This document shows, piece after piece, positions 1 through 11,434 of a stretch of 64,000 nt of DNA; the stretch's first letter is position 1, and every line of letters starts with the position of its first letter. The DNA lies in NCBI GenBank assembly GCA_034440635.1, contig JAOTON010001929.1, forward strand, positions 1,191,001 to 1,255,000, written 5' to 3'. The notes under the pieces were generated by a model that was not told the origin of the DNA, made no database searches, and saw only the letters and a list, made by a program, of their open reading frames with translations. Origin of the DNA: Lepas anatifera. Its lineage: Eukaryota; Arthropoda; Thecostraca; Lepadidae. The position numbers were made by a program, and so were the translations under genes.

Positions 1-2052
1 ATTAGCTGCCACCTCGGATCTCTTTGATCAAGCATGATTCCCCCACCGACTGCCCTCGTATTCCCATGAAATGTCGCGGGGTCCAATGCCGAGTTCTAAT
101 TTGTTTGCTCGCCCAGCGCATTCTTGCAATTCCCCGAGATGAGGGGCATACATTATCTTCAGGAGCAAGTGTGGCTTGGGCTCATTATGACAAATTGCTT
201 CCCAAGAATTTCCCAGGGAATTCAGGGGGCAAGGCGTTCCAACGATAGAACGCTTAAATCCATGAAGCCGCCACGGCAACAGAAATGTCTCCTCACCCTC
301 CCCTCCTGGCATGCGAGAATTGGTGTCTTGTGGTAAGAAACCCATCCCCCACCCCTACCCCAAATATTATTGGAACAATTTTGGTGACCATCCATGCCTG
401 ACATCTGGCCCATTGTCAGAACCAGGGTATGTCCGGGCCGAATGCTACCAGCAGCGAATGCAAGATGTCTATGAGGCTGAAACTCCGCAATATATCTGGA
501 TGCCGATAGAAAGGGGTTATTCGGAGGTGTGCAGAGGGTTGAGTACCCCTAGCCCCCTCCCCGAAACAAAAGTATACAAAGCCGTCACGGAACCTCCCCT
601 CCTCGATCAAGGCCAGGTGAACCCTGAAACGTCTATTGCTAACCCCGTTCCAAGGGTGCGAGCATGGGCATCTCGGTGGCTGCGCTGCCCGGATTCGATA
701 AACTACATTCCCTTAAAACTACATTCGCATTTTGTTCCTTCCCAATTCCCATACACTACAACTCTGTAGCAAAACCCTGGCTACTCACGGCACCCATCAT
801 AGATTCTGGTCTAAATGCCACCTTCTTCCCCTACAAAGAGAAAACCTGGATCCGACATTACAAGTTCCTGTTAATAACACCATGGTCTCCACACTTGAAA
901 TACTAAAACCGAACCTAATTCACCAAACCGAGCTCATTACGGCCTTCGGGGTACTGCCAGATAGATTTTCATCTCTAGTTGGGTTTTGAAGTGAGCCAAC
1001 AGCAATTTGCATCAATCAGTATCAGCTGACTGCGCCTGCCCAGCTTGGCAGCCGACGGTCCCGGCCTGCTTCACTCTGAGGAAGACTAACTTAAGACTCA
1101 GATTGAAATGAGCTCGTCAGAGACCAGAGCCAACAGGCTGTGACGGCCTAAAAATCTTCTGTAATTTTTAGTTATAGGTATAGGTATAGGAGTATTTTTT
1201 TAGAGAGAGCAGGCAATTGAAACAGTAGGGTTGGTAGAGACAGCCATTTCCAATCGCCAATTCCAGAATTCTCTTTTCAATCAAGCTTTTGTTTTTATAC
1301 CTTCCAGTATCTATATGCAGAAAACGTCTTTTTTCAATTCAAAGTGATTTTGACCCCAGTACACACCGTTTTTGGGATGTATTTTGGTTTTGTCACTGAG
1401 TTGCTTTATAATTAAGTGAAAGAATGGGAATTACATCTGAAAATGTTGTTTCCAAAGAATGAAGCTTAGTTAGAGCTGTGTTCTGTGCTGTGTGTGTGCA
1501 ATATTATTTTTCTCTTTCATCTAGTTGAATTGGTACTTTTCTCATCTTATAAAGTTGGAATATTGCATCAAGGAGGCAATGATGTGCTGGAAAGTCACAG
1601 TTATGTTTTATCTCTTATCTTAGTTTTAGATGAAATGCGGAAACCATTATCATAAATTTTTCTTTATCCAGACTGGCTCTGGTCCCGGCACAGTCCCGGC
1701 GTGTAGCCTTTGGTCCCGGCTTTAGTCCCGCCAGGACCAAAGCTGGTCCCAGCGCCGGGACTGCGGGACCAAAAAGTCCCACCTCTAGTCACCACATCGC
1801 CACAATATCAACCCCATCTGCTACAACCATTCCCTGTTCCAAATCTTGTCTGATCTGTCTGACAACTACTGCACAAAATTTAGTTGGGGATCACCATTTT
1901 TGGGTGTGACTTGTGTTCTCTGTGGAACAAAAGCCTTACTGCTTAAATTATCATGGAGACATGAGCAATCAGGGGTGTGGATTTATATCTCTTTCGGAGG
2001 TGCCCGACTACCGCAAATGTAACATAAGTTAATGTTAACATGTAAGTTAATG
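1..2052. other. Unassigned intergenic DNA
   Basis: I see no supportable gene here. The small open frames in the first kilobase occur on both strands, have no recognisable motifs and no consistent splice sites. Around 1680-1785 the words GGTCCCGGC and GTCCCGCC recur in both orientations, and the block ends in a sequence whose reverse complement starts ACTAGAGGTGGGACT. That looks like the end of a hAT-type element, but I could not find its partner end. Confidence 0.5.
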
Positions 2053-2056
2053 TTAA

Positions 2057-2887
2057 CACGCGCATTGACGGGGTCTGAGCCACCTTCGCATTGACGGGCG
2101 GGTACCGCCCCCTAAGATCTCGAGAACCACGGTAGGTAGCGAAAAACGGTAAACGGCGTTGGGCTGCCCATCCACTTCTCCATCGAAAACATTTGAACCA
2201 TTTTTTTGTCAGGTCACATTTAAGGTCACGAGATGTCAAAACATGCCCGTCATAGGGATAACATGTAAATTCAGTTTTTCGGCCATGAAATCTGAACAAG
2301 TAAAGATAGAGCAAAACGACTTGAACTATATGAATCCTCTTAGCTAGCCGAATCGAATGATATATAATTTGACCTTGCTAGGTCAAATCAAGGATTTGAC
2401 CTGACCTGAGGTCAGGTCAGGGTCAAATTATATAAAATGCATATCAATAGAACCGCAAAGCCCAGGCGAGTCTAATGCAGCTAAAATAAATGCTCTATCA
2501 CCATCCGTTACTGAGTTATTCCGTAAAAACCATTTTTCCCATGTATTTCCAATGGAGAGGTCATGCCTCGTACCTGACCTTAGGTCATTGATATCAACAA
2601 TACCGAACATATTTTAGAGAACTCGGTGGGGCCATTATGTGATGTGAGTTTCAATCGGATAAGTTCACCCTGCTCCGACTTATGCTATCTTAAACTTTTT
2701 TTTAGGTCGGGTCACTTGACCTGTACTGGTGACCTGACCTGAGATGACCTAACCTTAAAATTTTCACAGAAGTTGTAAAAATGACGAGGGAAAAGGTATA
2801 CCAATGCGGCGGCGCTACGAGCCGCCGTTTTTCTGCTGTCTCCGAAAAACCCGAGGGGGCGGGTACCCGCCCCCGTCAATGCGCGTG
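2057..2887 (+). mobile_element. TTAA element, family A, copy A1 (831 bp)
   Basis: The element is bounded by TTAA at 2053-2056 and 2888-2891. Its ends are inverted repeats: the left end starts CACGCGCATTGACGGGG and the right end is its reverse complement. A TTAA target with inverted ends is the piggyBac-superfamily pattern. No transposase is present, so it is non-autonomous. The interior holds many AGGTCA/TGACCT hexamers, including back-to-back copies near 2385-2425. Copies A2 (38441-39240) and A3 (47676-48522) are clearly the same element. Confidence 0.88.
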
Positions 2888-2891
2888 TTAA

Positions 2892-3711
2892 AAATTCCTT
2901 TAAATGTAATTGTTTAGTATTTGCAGGACTTAAAACTGGTTTTATTTGCTTCAGCAGGCCTGTGTGAGGGCTAAACAAAGATAATATCACACTGTTTTTG
3001 TGTGATGCTTATTGGTATTTTTTTCAAATTTGGGCACCCCCAATAATATTCAGAAACCCACGCCTGTGAGTAATCCATTGAGGAAATGGACTGTATGATC
3101 TATCAAGTCTATACTTTTAAAGGCCTCCCATACAAGACCAAGGCATCCTAATGACTCAAAGCATGTTCTTTTCTAACCTTCTTCCATTGTGTATGGCTGG
3201 CCGGTCCACCACAGCAGTGTCCTGAAGTTAGACATTGTAAGTGGAAAACATACCTTTTTCAGGTTATTGGCCTCACCCACAGGCCTTTTCAATTTTGGCC
3301 TCAGTTGAAAATTGATTCAACAGATACAGTTATTTTTATTGATTCTCATCCTACACTATGTTTGATCATAATTTCTGAATCTGTGATCATAATTTCTGAA
3401 TCATGATTTCTGATCTTACTTTCTGAAACTGAATCTGCTCATTTATCTATGCTAGAATGGTTGGTCACTGCCATAATTTTGGAGTCCAGGTCCAACACAC
3501 CTGATCCATCCAACTCAAACTAGAGGATATGTCATGGGTAGCTCAAGTCAAACCTCCATTAAATTTTGCAGATGTTTTATTGATGGGACATTTTTTCAAC
3601 TACTGCTTAATTTCTACCTTGAATCAGAAGTTTCTGAACCTGCCCTTATTTCTTGTGCTGTGCCCAAGACTGAAATGATATGCATTGCCTAATGGTATCC
3701 ACATTTTACAG
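2892..3711. other. Region upstream of the DNAJC12-like gene
   Basis: No coding sequence or repeat was recognised. A possible splice acceptor (ttttacag) ends at 3711, 18 bases before the start codon. This suggests that an untranslated first exon lies upstream, but I cannot place it. I saw no convincing core promoter. Confidence 0.4.
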
Positions 3712-3729
3712 GCATCTATAGGTACTGGC

Positions 3730-3804
3730 ATGGATGAAATTCTCAACTATGAAAATAAAGATCAAGACTTGTATGAATTGCTAGGATGTTCACCTATATC
3801 CAGT
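3730..3804 (+). CDS. DNAJC12: DNAJC12-like coding exon 1
   Basis: This exon encodes residues 1-25, the start of the J domain (helix I and LLGC). It ends SS, followed by the strong donor GTAAGT at 3805, in phase 0. I chose the ATG at 3730 because it gives the conserved family N-terminus M-D-x-I-L-N-Y. Confidence 0.93.
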
Positions 3805-6794
3805 GTAAGTCAAACTTTTGGGCTGCTTTTCTCTTTTTATCTGATTCTTAAAGTTTGTTATACCCTCTTCTACCTACCATAGGTGCAGTTATCATGCATG
3901 TGTGTGATTCAAAGTAATGGCAGAGGACAATTAGATTAGAACTGAGAAGGACTGGTTGAAAAAATGGAAAGGTCCCTCCATTATTTGGTTCCTAACAATG
4001 GAAATACCAGGGGAAGTAAATGAGGGGATAGGTAGCCCAGGCCTCTTATATTGTGGAGAGCTAAAGTACAGGCTACACAGTGCATCTCTTCCATTATTAG
4101 AGTACTTTTCTACGTTTTTTCGTCATCTTAAACAAGTTTGCTCCGACGAAATGCATTGGGCTGGCCACACTGCACCAAAAACTAAATAGTCAAGAAAACT
4201 AAAATGTAGCTAAAAGGTGTGAATTTTGTGTTTTTAAAGTGAAAAGGCGTCATTTGAATAGGAGCAATCGTCGCAAAAAGCAACAATTGGCGCTCTTGAA
4301 GGTGTATTGGCGAGAAATCGAGAAAGTGTTTACCTTTTTTCGTTGTTTCATCATTTTTGACGAGTGTAGCGCCATTTTATCCAGCAATTAATGGAGCAGT
4401 AACGGTAATGGAGGTTTGTTTGAGTGAAGAATTGGGTCAGAAGACCTGAAAATTGTTTGACAATTAATTTGAACGGAAGCTGGTACGTTGTATGCGGGGT
4501 ATGTGACCACATTGTGAAGGCACTGACTCTCACATCCTGGGGGAATAACGTTTCAGAGGTGGCGACCATGGGAGATCCAGGATTTCCTATCCGGGGGGGA
4601 AGGGGTGAGCTATAGTGGGCATTATTTAGGCCAAGTTTGCACCATCTCTGAAGGACACGACTTATAAGGGCAGATAGAGGGAAGCATTTCTGGTGCGGTC
4701 GGGGCGGTTTCTGAGAGCGATGAGTTCTGTATTGGGATTGGCTCGTGTCCCTTGGATTTGCCTGTGACGGGGGTGCCCGTACTTCAGTTTCCCTCGGACA
4801 TAGGCTGATACAGGAGATAAATGGGTGGTGGTAAGAACATTGTGCAATAGACACTAGCATAGTGATTATGATGCACTGTTTACTTCCTTGCCAATAGAGT
4901 AACTAAGGTGATACCAGTATTCAATAAGACACGTCTCCCTTGGTTTGTGACCAAGCCACCTCAAACACATTATGTTGGAGTGTTAAGCACAGTGCTGTGT
5001 TTAGGTTGGATATTACTCATTTCTTAAACCTCTGCATCATTACTCTGCTGATTTGATCCAAGTGGGAAAAGTATCAGCAGTTTTTCTTGTTCTTTTGTCT
5101 CTCCCATCTTTTGACTTCCGCTGACCTGCTGAGTAACTCCTTGACCGTGATACCGTCGCCGCGCGCCGTTTCCAGTGACCTCTCCCGTCCACTATTAGAC
5201 GGAGCAGATTCAGGCCGAGTACCGGGCGCGCGCTCGGGCGGCACACCCGGATAAGAACCCGGACACGCCCGAGGCCGTGCAGAAGTTCCAGAGGCTGCAG
5301 GTGGGTGGCGTCGGACTGCTGCTGTTCAGAGTATCTGCTTGTTCATTATTTCGTTATGGTTTGTTATAGTTGAGTAGCCAGATGTCCGATGCGCGCTGTT
5401 GCCTAGATGCGGGTGTACGGTCAGCCGGGGCGCACAGTAGCCACGCAGGTCACCAGATGCCTCAGGCATAGCGGATCATTCACCAGCCAATCAGAACGCG
5501 GATTGGACATGTTCTGTGACCCCCTTGTTTTCGTGGTGGAGCAGTGTGCCCAACGGTAGGACCCCATATCTGTTGTTACGTTGCAGTGTCTGAGGAATAT
5601 GCTCTGAACCTGCCTGTGTTTGCTGTATTGTAGTTTGCCAGGCTGTCTGGCCCACATGTTTTTCTATGTTAAAATTTCCCCAGGGGCACGCTCTGTAGCG
5701 CGCTTGTGCTGGCTGTGTTGCAGTTTTCCAAGGTGTGTGGCCTTTATGTTCTACTATGTCGGAGTGTCCGAGGGACAGGCTGTAGCCCGTCCGTTCCGGC
5801 TGTGTTCCAGTTTGCCAGGGACACGCTGTGCGACCCGGGGCGGCGGGCGCTTTACGACAAGTGGAGGACCAGTGGACTCGCCATGTCCTTCTCCCAGTGG
5901 ATGGGAATGCGGGAGGCCGTGCACACGGTAAGAGGACTCGGATCGAGAGGTTTCCATTCTCCCGACGCTCCAACTTAAGGTTTTATGGCTTTGGTGGTGG
6001 ACGGTAATGGACAAGGATTGGGCGTTAATCGTGCGTCTGGGTGGACTCGATCTCGCGACATCTTGGTCACGACAAAGGGTCATGTGAACGAGCCGAGCTT
6101 GTGCACTCGCCGACTGCGCCACCAAGACCCCCAGCTCGTCATCTCTCACCCGAAACCGCTGTATTATAGCCCAGTCCTGTATACATTTTAACTTCCTCTT
6201 GGTAAAACCAAGAATGTTGCCACGTTTTTTTTAGCGAAGGCAGACCTTAAGAGGGAAACTCAAGCAATTTTCCTATTTGCCGTGTGTCGGTTATTTAAGA
6301 CAGTGTAGCGTTACGTCATATTAAAGCCGCAGCTTAAAGAAAATGATGAGTAGCAAAATTATGTCCTTAATTTCGTCCTTTGTAACGTTTCCGAAGAAAA
6401 ATCCCTTTTGGAACGTATTCTCTGCGGGAAGTGGAGAGTGACCCCTGCCTAGGTCCCTGTGACAACGCCCCTATTTACACCCTTCATCTTATCTGTCACT
6501 CCTATCACGGGTATGTAGAAAAGCACGTGCCCTCTGTATGACATCTGTGTGAATATGTTTATTCCACCGTCTGTATAACGCGATCGTGACTCGCAGTCGA
6601 TGCACTGGGCCACACCGAGGACCTCAGGTCGGATGCTGCCGGAGGCCTCGGTCGTTGGAGGGGCGTCTGCGGCAGCACCAGCACCTTCCGCAGGAGACGC
6701 CGGCGCAGTGCGCTGGGGCACACCCCAGGACCTGCGTTGGAGCCGCGCCCAGGGCAGCGACCTCGTCAGGAAGTTCCGCAATTATGAGATATAA
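3730..6794 (+). CDS. DNAJC12: DNAJC12-like J-domain co-chaperone (4 coding exons, 163 aa)
   Basis: The spliced exons are 3730-3804, 5199-5300, 5811-5927 and 6597-6794. All junctions are phase 0 with GT-AG borders, and the product is 163 residues. The start [11 protein letters not shown], the J-domain segment LLGC, the HPDKNPD loop at residues 41-47, the FSQWM segment and the C-terminal RKFRNYEI match DNAJC12 from mammals in order. HPD is the motif that stimulates Hsp70 ATPase. In mammals DNAJC12 is a cytosolic partner of Hsp70 for aromatic amino acid hydroxylases (phenylalanine, tyrosine and tryptophan hydroxylases); the same role here is inferred from homology. As I recall, the human protein is 198 residues; the shortening falls in the Ala/Pro/Gly-rich linker of the last exon, while the tail is kept. 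No signal peptide or membrane segment is seen, and no AATAAA is obvious soon after the stop. Confidence 0.95.
3805..5198 (+). other. Intron 1 of the DNAJC12-like gene
   Basis: This 1.39-kb intron contains no recognised gene. Near 4565-4615 a short stretch (gatccaggatttcctatc followed by a G run) resembles the hAT-type element start at 57797. The open frames of 60-170 codons on the minus strand at 4351-4860 show no domain. Confidence 0.6.
5199..5300 (+). CDS. DNAJC12: DNAJC12-like coding exon 2 (HPD loop)
   Basis: This exon encodes residues 26-59, including EQIQAEYR (helix II), the catalytic HPD tripeptide at residues 41-43 and QKFQRLQ (start of helix III). It is very GC-rich compared with the introns. 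The acceptor is ttag at 5195-5198 and the donor is GTGGGT at 5301. Confidence 0.94.
5590..5812 (+). repeat. Imperfect tandem triplication of the exon 3 acceptor region
   Basis: Three related stretches about 87-90 bp apart each end in a pyrimidine-rich acceptor followed by a TTTGCCAG-like word: AG at 5632-5633, at 5722-5723, and the real exon 3 acceptor at 5809-5810. Each is followed by a related gggcacgct/gggacaggct/gggacacgct segment. The two upstream copies are therefore decoy acceptors inside intron 2. Confidence 0.7.
5811..5927 (+). CDS. DNAJC12: DNAJC12-like coding exon 3
   Basis: This exon encodes residues 60-98. It holds the end of the J domain (ALYDKWR) and the MSFSQWM segment that follows it in the family. 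The acceptor is tgttccag, the donor is GTAAGA at 5928, and the phase is 0 on both sides. Confidence 0.93.
6042..6121 (-). repeat. tRNA-like (SINE) fragment in DNAJC12-like intron 3
   Basis: On the minus strand an A-box-like TGGCGCAGTCGGC (6109-6121) is followed about 57 bases on by a B-box-like GATCGAGTCCA (6042-6052). This is an internal RNA polymerase III promoter layout. The sequence between them does not fold as a clear tRNA cloverleaf, so a tRNA-derived SINE remnant is more likely than a tRNA gene. Confidence 0.5.
6597..6794 (+). CDS. DNAJC12: DNAJC12-like coding exon 4 (terminal)
   Basis: This exon encodes residues 99-163 and then TAA. It opens SMHWATP, continues through a low-complexity Ala/Gly/Pro linker and ends [11 protein letters not shown], the conserved DNAJC12 tail. 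Two W-x-TP motifs (HWATP and RWGTP) frame the linker. The acceptor is tcgcag at 6591-6596. Confidence 0.94.
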   Translation, partial: SMHWATPRTSGRMLPEASVVGGASAAAPAPSAGDAGAVRWGTPQDLRWSRAQGSDLVRKFRNYEI

Positions 6795-7105
6795 CCTCCC
6801 TGCGCCAGTCAGAGTCGGTCAACTTGCAGAAATGGGACGACGACAGGGGAACGAATATCGAGCGGTTTAAAACGCAGTCATTATTTTCAGCTTGTCGCCG
6901 TTTTTTTTTTTTTTTGCTTCATTGAGGTTTTGACGAGAAAGCTGCGCGGATTAGTCAGGGTGAGAGTCCTGTTGTAACTGTCCATCGAACCTCGCTCCGA
7001 ATTTCCAGAGACCGCCTGTGGAGCAAGACATCGTCAATAGTATGGCTATCATTTCATGAGCTCTTGGTACGTTCACAGCTTGTAGCTGTCATTTTGATAA
7101 GACAA

Positions 7106-7345
7106 ATCAGGGTGTGCAGTGTTAGCGCGTTTGGCTTCCACGCTGCTGACCCTGGTTCAAATCCCGGGCGGGAATAAGGACTTTGTGATCTCCCACATGC
7201 CCTTCCAACAGGGTCAGAGTTGGCAGTGGTGTATGACCTCAGCAGTGGGTAGGTCTTAAGCCCCCAGGCTGCTGTTAAGGTTAGCTGGTCGGTTAGGTTA
7301 TATTCAGTGCGCGAAGGCTTCCGTGTACTAAGTCGAACAAATAAT
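7106..7345 (+). repeat. tRNA-derived SINE-like element
   Basis: A canonical B box (GGTTCAAATCC, 7154-7164) lies about 40 bases after an A-box-like GTGCAGTGTTAGCGCG. The non-tRNA-looking sequence that follows (to about 7340) would be the SINE body. The right boundary is uncertain because a hAT element begins at 7373. Confidence 0.5.
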
Positions 7346-7809
7346 GCGGCGGATGCCTGTGCGTGTCACGGTCAGGGTTGGCACTGCCCACTACCCACTG
7401 CCCGGGTTTTTTGGGTTTTTTAGTGGGTTTTTTTAATGGATAAAACCTACCCGAGTTTTTTTCATAAATCATTTTCTAGATGCCCCTGAGTAAAAATTTC
7501 GCCTTTTTTGCTGTTCATATCACCTTTTAAGCTACTAAGCCTTGGTATGTGTAGAATATGCCAAAGTTTGGCAGAATTGGTACAATATGCCACCTCGTAC
7601 CACCCGCTGGAAAAGTGCATTTGGCAATTCTTGCCGTCTTACCAGGAAAATCATTCCTAAGAATCCACATGTGCAAATTGCACATTTTGCAACACAAATT
7701 TCTATCATGTTTTTGCCACATGTAAAAGTCGCTGGATAACACCAATACCTACTGTCTCTGAATATGACGGTAGTTTTGGTCTGTACCATGCAGTTTTTTC
7801 CAGAATTCA

Positions 7810-7812
<3 letters not shown>

Positions 7813-7864
<52 letters not shown>
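7813..7864. repeat. (AT)n microsatellite
   Basis: About 26 uninterrupted AT dinucleotides, inside the hAT element. Confidence 0.97.
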
Positions 7865-7867
<3 letters not shown>

Positions 7868-8189
7868 AATTTATAAACATCTATGCAGGGTCAAAATATG
7901 CCAAAGTAACAGTGCACTCCCAGATTGTGACTCTGACTGACTTTAAGCTTAGTCACACAAATAATTTCTTTGTCCAGCTCATGGAATGGAAAAATGGCTT
8001 ATGGTGGTGGAGTCACATCGTGCTGTATTCCAGGCGCGCAGCCAAGGTGGGGTGACTGCCTCTTCCCTTTGCTGAGCTTAAGCACTGTAAAGAGCTTCCT
8101 GCACGGCCTCCTGTCGTTTTCTGATTTATGTTCCCCAAGTGGATTATAAGAAGACTGACACCATCACACTGTTTGTCTCGGAGACTCTC

Positions 8190-8860
8190 AATAGCAAGTC
8201 TCAGGGACCCAAGCGTTGGTCTGGCAGGGCCCACCAAAATTTTGAATTGGGGGCCACAGATTCGGCTACGGGACACCAGAGTTTATCTCTGGACCTCCAG
8301 ACTTGGTCTCTGGAGCAGCCCCAAAAGTTTTCCCGGGGTTTTCAGAGTTGGTCTGGAGGACCCTCAAGACTTTGTCACGGGGGGGGGGGGGGGCGCCCAG
8401 AGCTGGTCTCTGAGGGCTCCCAGAGTTGGTCTCGGTGGGCCCAATATTCTTACTTGGGGGATCGGAAAATTTTTCTCGGAGAGCCCAGGGTTGCTCTCGG
8501 ATGGCCTTTAAGAATTCGTCTCGGGGGCCTCAGAGTTGGTCTCCAAGGCCTTCGAGGGTTTGTCTCGTCGGCCCATAGAGTTCGTCTTGAACCTGGCTGA
8601 AAGTTGGTTTCGTGGGGTCCCTAGATTCGGCCTTTGGGGTCCCCAGAGCTGGTTTCGAAGGACCCCAAGAATTGTTCTTGGGGCCCCCAGTGCTGGTCTC
8701 GAGGAGCTTTAAGAGTTTGTCTTAGTTCATGGGGCCCCCAGAGCTGGTCTCGGGGATCCCTAGACTCGTTCTTGGGCGACTCAATAGCTTTTTCTGGCGG
8801 GAGGGGAGGTTTTGTCTCAAGGCGCCGGCCAAGTTTTCTCAAACTGCCCAAAGAATTCGT
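8190..8860 (+). repeat. Degenerate minisatellite, unit about 28-35 bp
   Basis: The core (CCCAGAGTTGGTCTC, with variants CCAGAGCTGGTCTC, TCAGAGTTGGTCTC and AAGAATTCGTCTC) recurs about twenty times in head-to-tail order, separated by GGGGGCC-like spacers. A run of 15 G (8379-8393) interrupts it. It lies inside the hAT element. It makes long but meaningless open frames. Confidence 0.85.
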
Positions 8861-9756
8861 GTTGATAGTACCTCACAGATGGTCCCCGGGTCGCAAAATA
8901 ATAAAAAGGATACCACGCCTTATTTAGCTAGATAGACAAAGAAACCAGCAATGAATGTAAAAACAGCCAATAAAAGTCACGTGAACCACACCGATTCACT
9001 CCACCATCCCATCAGCCACCGCTGACGTTCTTTTTATTTTAATTAGCGATCTTTGCGCTCGGGCCCCGTGCAGTGCCCCCCGAGCCTATATCCACGCCCC
9101 CTCCCCCTGAGCAAATAATGGATACGCCCCACTGTGCTCTGAGAATTGTGATCTGGCCTTTATTGATGTACCCGACTAAGATTTTCAGCGCTAGTCCATG
9201 AGGAATATGAGCTACTGATTTAGAAAAAAGTGAATTCCCGTGGGGCGCGGCGGTGTGGTGCTTGTCGCACTTGCTTTCTACGGGGTCGCCCGGGCTTACG
9301 TCCGGTGGATTTCTTGAGTACGGAGAATCCGGCTCCTAAGAGAAAACAGTAACAAGAGTCGACGACGCCGCATGACCATAGCAGTGGATGAGCTTATAAT
9401 CCCCAAAAATTGTTATTCTAGTCAAAAGTCGGTTCGTTTTTCTTATCCATGGGTGCCCATGAAACCAGGAAGGGTTCTGCACGGTGCCGTCAATCGGGTA
9501 CTTCAGAACAGATTAGGGAATAGGAGCTTCTTCCCATCTCCACCACCTGAGGCAAAGACTGTTAGGCAACGATGATATTGAAAGCATCACAGTCTTAATA
9601 CGTGCTCAAACAATGACATTAATCTAGAAACGCTGTGGCGAGAATGCTACAAAACAAAAATAAAAAACCCGGAAAAAAACACAAAAAACCCGCAAAAAAC
9701 CCACACCCGTGGGCTTTTTACAAAAAACCCGGGTTTTTTCCAACCCTGGTCACGGT

Positions 9757-10750
9757 ACTTATTTTACTTAAGTAAGAACTATCACATCGCACTTAAGTAT
9801 TTGCACGAATTGTAATGAGCGCTTCTGCAATGGATCTGTTTTCTTACAGTAAGATAAGATAATATTGCGGCTGTTTTCTTACAGTCTCTTAAGATGAAAC
9901 ACAAGAGGAAGTGCTTAATGGTTCTCGTTTATGGTTCATAAATTGTCATGAGTCCTTGCGCAACAAGTCTGTTTTCTTGCAACGCAGATTAAACACGGTA
10001 ATAAGTGCTTAGTGATTCCTCGTTGATGGTTACGTTCATGAGTCATGAGATCATGTTAACTCGAGATGGCAAACATGTTGTATGTCTCCACCAACAGCTT
10101 GGTGATATTCAACCACTGACATATTTATGATATAGCAATGGTCCTCTATTTCATCATCTTCGGTTAGGAGTAATGTTACAATTCCACTTCGGGGTACCTG
10201 ATATTACTTGCTCTATAGGTCTTAATTCGGGTGCAGGTTGGGAAGCCGCCCATTACTAACCACGTCCAGAATAATCTCCCCCTGTTTTTATGTTGTATGC
10301 GTTTTATGTCGCAATGTTTGCTGAGAAAGATACATTCAATTGTATTTTTCATTTTCTACCTATATATTCTGTCTTTGTATTGTGATATTTGCATTGGGCA
10401 TAGATCTGTATTGTGCATTCGTTCGTGCAATTGTGCAATAGTGTGACCTGTGTGTGGTGCTAGAATTGCAGATCCCTGGATTCTGGTTGTGGGCAGCTAT
10501 ATTTGTGCGGGGATTGAGAAAAACTGTACTTTTGCCCGATGTGACCAATTCCAGTCCTCAATCTCGAAATGAAGATTTGTGGACCGGAAATTGAGGGGCC
10601 ATCCGGACTAGATGTCGGAGTCAAGGGACCAAGTGCTCTGTTCATTGCAGCTATTAGTCTGGAGACTGGCTGTGTGTGTGTGTGTGTGTGTTCTGAAATA
10701 AAGTTCATTCACCTGCTTTGCTTTGTAATCGTTCGTCAGTTTTTATCGAT
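9757..10750. other. Unassigned intergenic DNA
   Basis: Nothing gene-like was recognised. A (TG)10 tract lies at 10671-10690. Confidence 0.5.
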
Positions 10751-10754
10751 ATTT

Positions 10755-11175
10755 TTTGTCTAGGTCACCCCATATGAAGGTTACAGGTCAAGGTCATTGA
10801 CCCCAGTGTTTCGGCGAGATGACATAAATCAGTATGACCTATGTTTTGCTATGACCTCATAGTTATGGCTATTTAATGTCAAGCTCGAGGTCCGATGTCT
10901 TTTTCAAGGTCGAATCCTCATTTTCTGCCCAATGGCTGCTAAAGTGCTAGGCATATTTTTCGTTTTCGGAATATGTCACATTGTTACGTCATAGGTTAGT
11001 GAACTTGGATGACCTTGACCTCAAACTTTCAGAGAGCATTGGATAGGACCTTCCCTCTATGGCCTGAGACCACTTTCAGTGAATTTCTCGTTTTTTCTGC
11101 ATAATCATGGCATTTCCCAATGGTTCTTCCGAAGAGCCCAAATTTGACCTTTACGACGCTCGTTTGACTGAAACT
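10755..11175. repeat. Diverged relative of TTAA family H
   Basis: The block from about 10755 is rich in AGGTCA/TGACCT. Its end (TGACCTT, then the cataatcatggcatttccca stretch, then TTTGACCTTTACGAC) parallels 54890-55040 in element H1 with many substitutions. No clear ends were found. Confidence 0.5.
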
Positions 11176-11189
11176 TGTGGGGAAAGCTA

Positions 11190-11434
11190 AAGCTCTGTGT
11201 GCGAAAGCTAAAGCGTCTTCTGGCCCCAAATGCAACCGGAAGACCATCGGTAGAAAAAGGGTAAGCATTGAGCCACCTCTCAAGCAAGAAAATAACCAGC
11301 ACGTTGTCTTACCCATATCGGTAAAACACAGCATCACTCATCAGGCGCCGATCCAACTGAAGACACCGACAAGATCATATTGGAACTCAACTTACCCTAT
11401 TTTTCAAACGGGCCCATAAGGCAAACACAAATAG
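11190..11434 (+). repeat. Inverted duplicate X (partner at 12117-12355)
   Basis: This segment reappears in inverted orientation at 12117-12355 with only scattered differences. The shared words include accatcggtagaaaaaggg and tttttcaaacgggcccataa. It directly abuts the left arm of palindrome D. Confidence 0.85.

Larger units (their letters stand above)
7373..9748. mobile_element. hAT-type DNA transposon, non-autonomous (2,376 bp, perfect 8-bp TSD)
   Basis: The element is flanked by the perfect 8-bp duplication GTCACGGT (7365-7372 and 9749-9756). The left end starts CAGGGTTGG, and the right end is its reverse complement. Both ends continue into runs of CCCGGGTTTTTT. Eight-base duplications and CAGGG-type ends are characteristic of hAT elements. 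No transposase is visible. The interior carries an (AT)n tract and a long degenerate minisatellite. Confidence 0.88.

Noticed and set aside
311..989. Overlapping frames of 80-152 codons in the first kilobase
   Set aside because: No recognisable motif or composition difference from flanking DNA, and no convincing splice sites.
4351..4860. 169-codon minus-strand frame inside DNAJC12-like intron 1
   Set aside because: No domain or conserved look; overlaps a hAT-like fragment and lies inside a confirmed intron.
8190..8860. Long open frames over the hAT minisatellite
   Set aside because: Open on both strands because of the repeat; no domain, no splice context.
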